A stretch of DNA of 8,086 nucleotides from Janthinobacterium lividum (GCA_945864765.1 CAMBDR010000157.1:1-8086); one strand, 5' to 3'. Counted from the first letter of the stretch, positions 1-6,012 are shown. Notes: a model not told the origin generated them from the letters alone. Translations and numbers: made by a program.

Positions 1-237
1 GCACGCCAAATTCATCGCCGCGTTTTAGCAGGGATGCGGGTGCCATTTCGGATGATATTTTTAAGTCGGTACAAGGGCTGCAGGCATAGATGGGGCCGCA
101 GGAGAAAGTCAGTGCCGCTGCATTTCGGGCGGCCACTGCTTGGAGACGAATAGTTATCGAACCAGTTCCAATCGATGTCGGTAAAGGTAAGCGAATTTAT
201 CCATATCGAAATTTTCAGCCGGGTGTTGATAACCCAG

Positions 238-265
238 TCGCGGGATGATGGAGTTCATTCCGCGA
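238..265. repeat. 11-bp inverted repeat (hairpin) upstream of the hydrolase gene
   Basis: Bases 238-248 pair with 255-265 across a 6-base loop (249-254). There are ten Watson-Crick pairs and one G-U pair (244 with 259), with a GC-rich outer half. No T-run follows on either strand, so it is not a classic intrinsic terminator. It could be a transcript-end or processing hairpin, or a small palindromic repeat element. The pairing is seen directly; the role is unknown. Confidence 0.6.
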
Positions 266-348
266 TCTATTCTCGAACAGCCGTTCACATTGATCACCAC
301 ACCGCCCTTAATCAACCCCACCACCAAACACTGCGCTAAAATGAGTCC

Positions 349-362
349 ACCATGAGAATGGT
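349..362. repeat. Short palindrome ACCAT-GAGA-ATGGT in the hydrolase leader
   Basis: A perfect 5-bp inverted repeat with a 4-base spacer lies 30 bp before the start codon at 392. It may be a small leader hairpin or an operator. Five pairs can occur by chance, so support is weak. Confidence 0.3.
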
Positions 363-380
363 AGCAAGTTAATTTTTATA

Positions 381-385
381 AAGGA
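381..385 (+). promoter_or_regulatory. Ribosome binding site of the serine hydrolase gene
   Basis: AAGGA lies 6 bases before the ATG at 392. It agrees with the start that also gives a proper signal peptide, so both lines of evidence fix this start codon. Confidence 0.8.
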
Positions 386-391
386 ATCACC

Positions 392-2146
392 ATGCGTTTT
401 ATCTATGCCAGCATCGCCCTCACATTCATGGCCATCGGCCCTGCCCATGCCGATAAAATCGACGATGTAATCCAAGCCGAAATGCAGCGCCGCCAAATCC
501 CCGGCCTGTCTTTGGCCATTGTTGAGGGCGGCAAAATCGTCAAGGCCAAGGCTTACGGCGTTACCGAAAAAGGCAGCAAAGTGGCGGTTACCCCCAATAC
601 CTTGTTCCAGGCTGGCTCGGTTAGCAAACCGGTTGCGGCAATGGCGGCCTTGCATTGGGTGGAACAAGGCAAGCTGGGGCTGGATGAGGATGTGAATAGC
701 AAGCTGACCACATGGAAAGTGCCCGCCACTGAATACACCCGTGAGAAAAAAACCACGTTGCGCAGCATTCTGAGCCATTCTGCCGGCCTCACCGTGCATG
801 GTTTTGGCGGCTATGCCAAGGGCGCGCCCGTGCCTGGCCTGGTGCAAGTGCTCAACGGCGCGGCACCCGCCAATAGCGCGCCGATTGTGGTGGATATTTA
901 TCCCAATGGGCAAATCCGCTATTCCGGCGGCGGCTATACCGTCATGCAGCAATTGCTGTTGGATGTGACGGGTCAACCTTTTCCCGCCTTGATGCAAAAC
1001 AGCGTACTCGGCCCACTGGGCATGACGCACAGCACCTACCAACAACCCTTGCCCGCCGACAAGCATGCACAGGCGGCGCTGGGGCACGATAATACCCGGC
1101 GCAAAGTCGCGGGGGGCTGGCATACCTACCCGGAAATGGCGGCGGCAGGCCTTTGGACCACGCCCACCGATCTGGCCAAACTGGCGCTCGGTATGCAAGC
1201 CATGTTGCACCCCAACCCGGACGCCAAGGCCAACGCCAAATCCGTTTTATCCAGCAGCATGGCGCAACAAATGCTCACGCCCCAGTCGGAACAGGCCGGA
1301 CTGGGATTTTTCCTGAAGCCACCGCAAGAATTTGGTCATGGTGGCCGCAATGAAGGTTTCGATACCCAGTTCACCGCCACCCGCGACAGCGGCCAGGCCG
1401 CCGTGATCATGATCAATACCAACGATAATTCCGGCATGATGGGGCGCATTATCGCTGCCATTTCCAGCCAATATCAATGGCCGGGCAGTAGCAGTGCGCC
1501 GCTTGCCAGCAAAACCCCCAGGGTGAAACTGGCCAACGCGGTGCTGGAGCGCTATAACGGTTATTACGAGGTGGGAAATGGCAATCTGTTGCCCGTCGCC
1601 AGAAACGGCAAGCTGTTGCAAACGTATTCCGATGGTTTGCCCGATGAAACCTGGGCACCCGCAAGCGAACTGCGCTTTGTTGCCACTCAAGGCCAAAGTG
1701 AGTTGAGTTTTGTGCCGGACGAGCAACAATCTGGCATGGTTTTAATCCAGAATGCGCGTGGCCACAATCAAAAAATGGATCGCATCAGCCCCTTGTTGAA
1801 AGCACTAAAACCCAAAACCGGGTCGGCCAGCGCACGCATTGATGCCATCAAAAACACCTTGCTGGCACTGGCGCAAGGCGGGGCGGCGATCAGCCAGGCG
1901 GCACTGCTGGCTCCAAATACCCAAGCCGATTTCAAAAATTCCACCATGAGCGAATTTGCCAACCTCACCGGATTAAGCTTGCTGTATGAAGGCGATGTGC
2001 GCTTGACCCGGCATAACACGCAAGTCAACAAGATTTTGGGCTTCAAAATGCAATGGAGTCAAACCGCAGCAGGCAGTGGCGAGTATGTGCTGGTGTATCT
2101 GACTGCCGAGGGCTTGATGGCAGACCTTGATGTGGTGACGCAATAA
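392..2146 (+). CDS. Exported serine hydrolase, beta-lactamase/PBP fold (PF00144), with C-terminal extension
   Basis: The protein has 584 residues. The first 20 form a Sec signal peptide with a hydrophobic core ending in AHA, so the product is probably periplasmic. The class C beta-lactamase/penicillin-binding fold follows. The catalytic SxxK is S76-V-S-K79. HSAGL at 129-133 is typical of the family. Y177-S-G-G-G-Y occupies the YxN position, and H316-G-G takes the place of the KTG triad. Y177-S-G in place of YSN and HGG in place of KTG point to an esterase, peptidase or amidase-like relative rather than a true beta-lactamase; the substrate cannot be told. After about residue 370 come an extra beta-rich segment and an alpha/beta tail ending near YLTAEGLMADLDVV, a tail type seen on some secreted serine hydrolases. 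The AAGGA at 381-385 supports this start. The downstream membrane-protein gene begins directly after the stop, so the two are probably co-transcribed. Confidence 0.9.
   Translation: MRFIYASIALTFMAIGPAHADKIDDVIQAEMQRRQIPGLSLAIVEGGKIVKAKAYGVTEKGSKVAVTPNTLFQAGSVSKPVAAMAALHWVEQGKLGLDEDVNSKLTTWKVPATEYTREKKTTLRSILSHSAGLTVHGFGGYAKGAPVPGLVQVLNGAAPANSAPIVVDIYPNGQIRYSGGGYTVMQQLLLDVTGQPFPALMQNSVLGPLGMTHSTYQQPLPADKHAQAALGHDNTRRKVAGGWHTYPEMAAAGLWTTPTDLAKLALGMQAMLHPNPDAKANAKSVLSSSMAQQMLTPQSEQAGLGFFLKPPQEFGHGGRNEGFDTQFTATRDSGQAAVIMINTNDNSGMMGRIIAAISSQYQWPGSSSAPLASKTPRVKLANAVLERYNGYYEVGNGNLLPVARNGKLLQTYSDGLPDETWAPASELRFVATQGQSELSFVPDEQQSGMVLIQNARGHNQKMDRISPLLKALKPKTGSASARIDAIKNTLLALAQGGAAISQAALLAPNTQADFKNSTMSEFANLTGLSLLYEGDVRLTRHNTQVNKILGFKMQWSQTAAGSGEYVLVYLTAEGLMADLDVVTQ
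2134..2138 (+). promoter_or_regulatory. Ribosome binding site inside the hydrolase 3' end
   Basis: GGTGA lies 8 bases before the ATG at 2147, within the last codons of the preceding gene. This favours 2147 over the in-frame ATG at 2168, which has no clear site. It also suggests translational coupling. Confidence 0.6.
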
Positions 2147-2791
2147 ATGGCGGTCGTCCATGTTGGCATGAGCACGCTGCTGCATGTGGTGGAAGTGATG
2201 GGCGTGATTGTGTTTGCCATTTCCGGGCTGGTAGAAGCACGCCAAAAGCAAATGGATTTGGTGGGTGTGTTTACGGTGGCCTTCATTACCGCATTTGGTG
2301 GCGGTACGCTGCGCGATATTTTGCTGGATCGCCGCCCCTTGTTTTGGGTGGAACATCAGGAATACCCGATTCTGATTTTTGCGCTGGCACTGCTGGCCTG
2401 GCCGTTCGGGCGGGCCTTGCAGGCAGCGGTGGCAGACCGGGCCGTGATGCTGGCCGATGCGCTTGGTCTGGGTTTGTTCAGCGTCACCGGGGCTTCGCTG
2501 GCGCAGGATTTGCAGATGCCGATGTTTGTGTGCGTGATGATGGGGGTGATTACCGGGATTTTTGGTGGGGTATTACGGGATGTATTATGCAACCAGATTC
2601 CACTGGTGTTTCGCCGTGGCCAGTTATATGCCACCTGCAGTTTTCTCGGTTGCTGGGTGTTTTTGCTGGCGCAATGGCTACATTTGGGGCAAACCCTGGC
2701 ACTGCTGGGTGGCATTGCCACCACCTTTGTGTTGCGGGTGGTGGCGGTGCGTTACAACCTGCTGCTACCGGGCGGGGATGGCGACGCTTAG
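2147..2791 (+). CDS. TRIC/UPF0126 (YadS/YicG-type) membrane channel or transporter
   Basis: The protein has 214 residues and is highly hydrophobic, with about seven predicted membrane helices. It shows the internal duplication of the family (PF03458, also called trimeric intracellular cation channel or glycine transporter domain). The hallmark appears twice: F50-GGGTLRD57 in the first half and F139-GGVLRD145 in the second. Each is followed by a short polar loop and a Pro (RRPLFWV and NQIPLVF). Length and architecture match full-length bacterial members. Bacterial TRIC proteins have been shown to form trimeric cation channels, and some relatives have been linked to glycine uptake, so the substrate here is open. 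The ATG directly follows the hydrolase TAA with no gap, indicating one operon. It converges on the rubredoxin reductase gene 81 bp away. Confidence 0.88.
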   Translation: MAVVHVGMSTLLHVVEVMGVIVFAISGLVEARQKQMDLVGVFTVAFITAFGGGTLRDILLDRRPLFWVEHQEYPILIFALALLAWPFGRALQAAVADRAVMLADALGLGLFSVTGASLAQDLQMPMFVCVMMGVITGIFGGVLRDVLCNQIPLVFRRGQLYATCSFLGCWVFLLAQWLHLGQTLALLGGIATTFVLRVVAVRYNLLLPGGDGDA

Positions 2792-2797
2792 GCCAAG

Positions 2798-2817
2798 ATA
2801 CCAATGTGTTGCGGTAT
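2798..2817. repeat. Weak hairpin in the convergent intergenic gap
   Basis: ATACC (2798-2802) pairs with GGTAT (2813-2817) just after the membrane-protein stop codon. The loop can pair further (CAA with TTG) at the cost of a bulge. No T-run follows on either strand. It is the only stem found between the two convergent genes and is at best a poor terminator. Confidence 0.25.
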
Positions 2818-2872
2818 ATAATGACAGATGGGCGGATGGCCTGGTAGCGAATGTGAGAACAAATAGCGACGG

Positions 2873-4039
2873 CTACGAATTCAATTGCGCCATTAAACTC
2901 TGGCGCAAAGTCGCTTCCTGCGGCCCCAGCGCAAAGCCCACCATGCGCTGCTGCGCATCAAAAAAGCGGCAGACATGGCGTTCACCCTGCATTTCATGCC
3001 GCCACTCACCGCCTGCCATTTGCTGCGGGGTCGGGGCCACCAGCGCAATCGGCAAACTCGGGGTTTTAACGATCACGGGCACGGGCTTTAAATCAATCGC
3101 GGTGGGTTTGCCGGTCAAGGTTTGCGCCAGGGCGCGGCCTGCTGCCATAATTGGCGCAATATACGGCATGGTGCGTGAACTGCCGTCATGAGTCGTGTAT
3201 TGCGCGCAATCGCCCAGGGCGTAAATATCCGGCGCGCTGGTTTGGCCGTAAGCGTCCACCACAATCCCGCGCTCGCAACGCAAACCTGCGGCTTGCGCCA
3301 GGCGCGTATCGGCGCGCAAACCAACGGCCGATAACACCACATCCGCTGCCAGCGTGTCGCCATTGGCCAAGGTCAATTTCAAGGCAGCGCCATCGTGATC
3401 GATTTGGGTAGCGGTGGTGCCCAACAACATGTACACGCCGCGCCCTTCGAGCGCAGTTTGTAAGCCACGCCCCAGTTCGGCCGGCAGCAGCAGTGCCAGC
3501 GGCAAGGGGTTGGGGTCGATCACGCTCACGGTATAGCCTGCGCCGCTTAAATCGTCGGCAAATTCGCAGCCGATTAAACCCGCACCAATCACGGTAACGC
3601 GCGCTTTGGCCGGGGTTTGTTCAATCCGCTGGCGAAAGGCAGCATAATCGCTTATGTGATTGACTGATACCACTTGATCGGCCGCATCACCGGCAAAACT
3701 CAAGCGTATCGGCTGCGCGCCAAGGGCTAACACCAATTGCGCATACTCATGGGTTTGGCTGCTGGTGCGCAAAGTACGATTGGCGCTGTCAATTTCCAGC
3801 ACCTCGGTGCGCGGCAAAATGGTGGCTTGCAATTGCGCCGCCATTTGTTCCATGCTTTGGTTTTGTAATTGCGCCGCCGCCTTGTTTTGCGCCAACGCAT
3901 TGGAGAGCATGGGTTTGGAATAAAAACCGGCCTCATCGCGGCTAATAATCAGCAGCGGGGCGGTTTTATCAAGCTTGCGAAATTCGCGCGCTACCGTATA
4001 GGCGGCCATACCCGCCCCGATGATGATCAATGGTTTCAT
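2873..4039 (-). CDS. rubB: Rubredoxin reductase (FAD-dependent NAD(P)H:rubredoxin oxidoreductase)
   Basis: The protein has 388 residues and belongs to the pyridine nucleotide-disulfide oxidoreductase superfamily. The N-terminal FAD site is G8-A-G10-M-A-A. The NAD(P)H-binding Rossmann motif is G152-A-G-L-I-G157. The second FAD motif is DIYALGDCA at about 271-279, with D277 expected to contact the flavin ribityl. The C-terminal part (PVPVIVKTPSLPIALV) matches the small rubredoxin-docking region of the Pseudomonas RubB/AlkT type. No redox-active CxxxxC pair is present, as expected for this branch. A GGA 6 bases before the ATG supports the start. The rubredoxin gene lies only 15 bp upstream in the same direction, which strongly supports the role: electrons pass from NAD(P)H through FAD to rubredoxin. 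Length is normal for the family. A generic FAD oxidoreductase is the alternative if context is ignored. Confidence 0.92.
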   Translation of the reverse strand: MKPLIIIGAGMAAYTVAREFRKLDKTAPLLIISRDEAGFYSKPMLSNALAQNKAAAQLQNQSMEQMAAQLQATILPRTEVLEIDSANRTLRTSSQTHEYAQLVLALGAQPIRLSFAGDAADQVVSVNHISDYAAFRQRIEQTPAKARVTVIGAGLIGCEFADDLSGAGYTVSVIDPNPLPLALLLPAELGRGLQTALEGRGVYMLLGTTATQIDHDGAALKLTLANGDTLAADVVLSAVGLRADTRLAQAAGLRCERGIVVDAYGQTSAPDIYALGDCAQYTTHDGSSRTMPYIAPIMAAGRALAQTLTGKPTAIDLKPVPVIVKTPSLPIALVAPTPQQMAGGEWRHEMQGERHVCRFFDAQQRMVGFALGPQEATLRQSLMAQLNS

Positions 4040-4054
4040 AATATTTCCAGGTAA

Positions 4055-4219
4055 TTAAACTTCGACCATGTCGAAATCTTCTTTGGTTACGCCGCAGTCA
4101 GGGCAAGTCCAATCGGCAGGCACATCGGTCCAGGCAGTACCGGCGGCGATGCCATGCTCAGGGTCGCCAACAGCTTCGTCATAAATATAACCGCAAACCA
4201 GGCATTGATACGTTTTCAT
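4055..4219 (-). CDS. rubA: Rubredoxin, 54 residues
   Basis: This small one-iron electron carrier begins MKTYQCLVCGYIYDEAVGD. Both iron-binding pairs are intact: C6-x-x-C9-G-Y and C39-P-D-C42-G-V. The family's aromatic core is present (Y4, Y11, Y13, W30, W37, F49), as is the usual GDPEHGIAAGT loop. The length of 54 is standard. AAGGA at 4225-4229 lies 5 bases before the ATG. The stop is TAA at 4055-4057. It sits between the rubrerythrin gene (79-base gap) and its reductase gene (15-base gap), all on the minus strand. It is therefore the likely cytoplasmic shuttle carrying electrons from the reductase to rubrerythrin. Confidence 0.97.
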   Translation of the reverse strand: MKTYQCLVCGYIYDEAVGDPEHGIAAGTAWTDVPADWTCPDCGVTKEDFDMVEV

Positions 4220-4236
4220 AGTGATCCTTAAAATCT

Positions 4237-4278
4237 AAAAATGGGAAGAATGGAAAAATCGGGAAAAACCGGAAAAAA
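4237..4278. repeat. Helically phased A-tracts between the rubrerythrin and rubredoxin genes
   Basis: Runs of A on the plus strand lie at 4237-4241, 4246-4250 (interrupted by one G), 4254-4258, 4264-4268 and 4273-4278, separated by G/C-rich steps. Their centres are about 8 to 10 bases apart. The last three form an imperfect 10-bp tandem repeat. Phasing near the helical turn predicts intrinsically curved DNA. In the rubrerythrin-rubredoxin transcript the same stretch is a U/C-rich leader before the rubredoxin gene. The pattern is seen directly; the function is inferred. Confidence 0.55.
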
Positions 4279-4298
4279 TGGGCCATCAAGCCGCTATT

Positions 4299-4820
4299 TT
4301 AAACCGCCGGATGCTCTGCCAACACATTGCGATACTGATTTGCATGGCGTTCTTCTACCTTGGCCAAGGCGGCGAAGCGTTTGGCCGCCAATTCCAGCGT
4401 GCGCTTGAACTGTTCGGCATGTTGTTTTGACTCTTCAATCTGCTCATCATATTCATTCACGGCAGCATGGTTGCCTTCTTCCAGCGCCAAATGACGGAAT
4501 TTGGGGTACATTTCAGTGTATTCATAGGTTTCGCCTTCAATCGCAATGGACAAGGCTTTTTGTGGCGTCATTTTGTTTTTTGGATACAGTAAATCAAGGT
4601 GGGCAAACGCATGCATCACTTCCTGGGCTGCGGTTTCTTCAAATATTTGCGCAATCTCATGCGCACCCGCTTCACGTGCCAACTTGGCAAAATAACGATA
4701 TTTAATATGCGCCATCGATTCACCAGCAAAAGCCGATTCCAGATTGGTGATGGTGATCGAGATGGGTGCTGCTGCGGGTGTTGAAGAGGCGACGGTTGGG
4801 GTCGTGGCTTGGTTAGTCAT
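4299..4820 (-). CDS. rbr: Rubrerythrin-family diiron peroxidase, ferritin-like, without rubredoxin domain
   Basis: The protein has 173 residues from the ATG at 4820. That start has AGGAG 6 bases upstream and is preferred over the ATG at 4877. An Ala/Thr/Pro-rich leader (about residues 1-22) precedes the four-helix bundle. Likely iron ligands are E34 in AFAGES, E61, the E67-x-x-H70 motif, E96 or E98 in EGETYEYTEMYP, and E156-x-x-H159 near the C-terminus. The C-terminal rubredoxin domain of classic rubrerythrin is absent, so electrons must come from a separate rubredoxin; that gene is the next one downstream. The expected role is reduction of H2O2 to water in the cytoplasm. Compared with short rubrerythrins there are about 25 extra residues before the last helix: residues 122-142 resemble 147-167, but the first copy has S131-x-x-H134 instead of ExxH. 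This may mark a longer known subfamily. Confidence 0.92.
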   Translation of the reverse strand: MTNQATTPTVASSTPAAAPISITITNLESAFAGESMAHIKYRYFAKLAREAGAHEIAQIFEETAAQEVMHAFAHLDLLYPKNKMTPQKALSIAIEGETYEYTEMYPKFRHLALEEGNHAAVNEYDEQIEESKQHAEQFKRTLELAAKRFAALAKVEERHANQYRNVLAEHPAV

Positions 4821-4826
4821 TTTTGG

Positions 4827-4831
4827 CTCCT
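4827..4831 (-). promoter_or_regulatory. Ribosome binding site deciding the rubrerythrin start
   Basis: AGGAG on the minus strand lies 6 bases before the ATG at 4820. The longer frame from 4877 would place this site inside coding sequence and overlap the predicted -10 box, so 4820 is chosen. Confidence 0.8.
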
Positions 4832-4872
4832 GTTGAGTGATTTGATTTGCGATATCTATCGCTTCAGGGTGA

Positions 4873-4900
4873 ATCATAATTCAAATCACTCTATGCACAA
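4873..4900 (-). promoter_or_regulatory. Predicted sigma-70 promoter of the rubrerythrin operon
   Basis: On the minus strand, TATGAT (4873-4878, 5/6 to consensus) lies 16 bases after TTGTGC (4895-4900, only TTG matching). A start near 4866 would give a leader of roughly 46 bases. The weak -35 next to an activator-like site is the arrangement expected for an activated promoter. Confidence 0.5.
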
Positions 4901-4901
4901 A

Positions 4902-4938
4902 ATTGATTGTTCTTATTTTTAAGATAGCCAATAACTAT
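4902..4938 (-). promoter_or_regulatory. Candidate OxyR-type binding site upstream of rubrerythrin
   Basis: The known OxyR consensus is two copies of ATAGnTnnnAnCTAT separated by 7 bases. Here the distal half ATAGTTATTGGCTAT (4924-4938) matches 9 of 10 fixed positions. Exactly 7 bases on, ATAAGAACAATCAAT (4902-4916) matches 7 of 10. The site ends one base before the predicted -35. ATAG-N7-CTAT also contains a generic LysR-family T-N11-A core, so the neighbouring LysR-type regulator could bind instead. Confidence 0.5.
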
Positions 4939-4969
4939 TTAATCCCGAACAGGCAGCGCCAACCCAGAT

Positions 4970-5923
4970 TTAATCGGCGGTGGCCTTGATCGCCCGATTA
5001 TTGACCGAACTCACGCTTTCCAAATGTTTGCGCAGCCATTGGTGCGCCGGACTGCGGCCATCGCGCTCATGCCACAGCATATCGAGGTGAACCGGTGGCA
5101 TGGCGAAGGGTAATTCGCGTGATACCAATAATTCGCTCATCCCGGTCGAAGCCATCAGGTGGCGCGGTAAAACGGTAATTAAATCAGAATTGGAAACCAC
5201 CCGGCCTGCGGTAAAGAATTGATTCACGGTGAGCAAAATACGCCGCTCGCAGCCAAGTTGGGCCAGTGCTTCATCCACCAGGCCATGCGCACGGCCGGAA
5301 AAACTCACCAGCAAATGGTTGGCGTTGCAATAGGCTTCGACCGTGAGTTCTTGTTGGGCCAGCGGATGGTCGCGCCGCATCACGCACACGTATTGGCCGG
5401 TGTACAGGCGCTCGTGCCGAATTGGCGAACTGGTTTCACTCGATAATTGCGCTGCCACTCCGGGGAAAAACCCCACTGCCAAATCAATATCACCGCGCAA
5501 TAATAAGGGGCGCGGCTCACGCGTGGTCAAGGGCACCATGCGGATATTTAAACCCGGTGCATCGGTTTCCAGCGCACGCACCAGGGCGGGCAACCAAAGG
5601 GCAGCGGTGGCGTCGGCCATGGCCATGCGGAAGGTGGCGTGCGCATCGGCCACGTTAAAACTCTCGGGCGTGACGGCGGCTTCCAGTTCGGTCAGTGCGC
5701 GCCGTACTGCCGGCCATAAGGCTTCGGCACGTGGCGTGGGTTTCACGCCGTAGGCGGTGCGAATCAGTAATTCATCACCAATGCGGTCACGCAAACGCTT
5801 GATGGCGTTGGAAACCGCAGGCTGCGTCATGGCTAAATGACCAGCCGCGCGGGTGAGATTTTGCTCGGTCATCACAGCATCAAAGACGCGTAGCAGATTT
5901 AGATCAAGAGTGAGGAATGACAT
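4970..5923 (-). CDS. LysR-type transcriptional regulator, NodD/NahR-like
   Basis: The protein has 317 residues, normal for the family. The winged helix-turn-helix is at about residues 8-67 (DLNLLRVFDAV, LTRAAGHLAMTQPAVSNAIK, RTAYGVKPTP). A type 2 periplasmic-binding-protein-like effector domain covers about 95-300. The opening DLNLLRVFDAV and the ending SPAHQWLRKHL are typical of the NodD/NahR/LinR branch, whose members usually sense small aromatic molecules; the effector here is unknown. It is not recognisably OxyR. The start has no good Shine-Dalgarno (an A-rich stretch precedes it), but an earlier or later start would break the domain. It lies 149 bp upstream of the rubrerythrin start, in the same direction and transcribed toward it, so it could either regulate that operon or be unrelated. 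Confidence 0.9.
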   Translation of the reverse strand: MSFLTLDLNLLRVFDAVMTEQNLTRAAGHLAMTQPAVSNAIKRLRDRIGDELLIRTAYGVKPTPRAEALWPAVRRALTELEAAVTPESFNVADAHATFRMAMADATAALWLPALVRALETDAPGLNIRMVPLTTREPRPLLLRGDIDLAVGFFPGVAAQLSSETSSPIRHERLYTGQYVCVMRRDHPLAQQELTVEAYCNANHLLVSFSGRAHGLVDEALAQLGCERRILLTVNQFFTAGRVVSNSDLITVLPRHLMASTGMSELLVSRELPFAMPPVHLDMLWHERDGRSPAHQWLRKHLESVSSVNNRAIKATAD

Positions 5924-5983
5924 ATTTTTTTGCTATCAATAAGTGAAAATGACAGGTAGTATCATTTGGGTATGCTGCACTGC

Positions 5984-6012
5984 ACTATAAATCACCTATG
6001 CCAGATATGCAA
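5984..6012 (-). promoter_or_regulatory. Predicted promoter of the LysR-type gene
   Basis: On the minus strand, TATAGT (5984-5989, 5/6) lies 17 bases after TTGCAT (6007-6012, TTG matching). The spacing is ideal and it sits about 60 bases before the start codon. It is the best promoter-like pair in the gap between the chemoreceptor and regulator genes. Confidence 0.4.

Larger units (their letters stand above)
1..391. other. Gene-poor left flank, no recognised gene
   Basis: No convincing gene is seen in this stretch. On the minus strand a frame is open from 196 to the left edge (65 codons). Its only ATG is at 46, giving just 15 residues, starting MAPASLLKRG, before the window ends. The frame has a protein-like look and a Cys-rich patch (SCGPIYACSPC), but no clear ribosome binding site precedes that ATG and I do not recognise the family. 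On the plus strand, the short frame 90-248 (52 codons) has no recognisable similarity. A plus-strand frame ending at a TAG at 26-28 could be the tail of an upstream gene, but only eight codons are visible. The right part carries the hairpin at 238-265 and the leader of the hydrolase gene. Confidence 0.5.

Noticed and set aside
140..300. Possible remnant of an IS3-like transposase C-terminus on the minus strand (RLGYQHPAENF)
   Set aside because: Only a short stretch resembles the family ending. The upstream residues do not match, no DDE residues are visible and no terminal repeats flank it.
352..372. Six-codon reading frame (MRMVAS) in the hydrolase leader
   Set aside because: No ribosome binding site and no sign of attenuation structure; too short to support.
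308..1210. 300-codon minus-strand open frame opposite the hydrolase gene
   Set aside because: His/Gly/Gln-rich composition, no domain, and it lies antisense to a gene with clear signal peptide and catalytic motifs. It is a codon-bias shadow.
2717..2745. 9-bp perfect inverted repeat (GCCACCACC with GGTGGTGGC) near the end of the TRIC gene
   Set aside because: It lies within coding sequence for a normal membrane helix and about 45 bases before the stop, with no T-run. Best explained by codon choice.
2817..2822. Perfect TATAAT in the gap between the TRIC and reductase genes
   Set aside because: No usable -35 at 16-18 bases upstream and no gene downstream on that strand; likely chance in an AT-rich patch.
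2344..3191. Plus-strand frames overlapping the TRIC gene end and the reductase gene
   Set aside because: They are out-of-frame or antisense shadows of two well-supported genes; Trp/Cys/Arg-rich translations without domains.
4821..4877. Upstream ATG at 4877 as the rubrerythrin start
   Set aside because: The extra 19 residues would be encoded over the predicted -10 box and the AGGAG site. The ATG at 4820 has the proper ribosome binding site.
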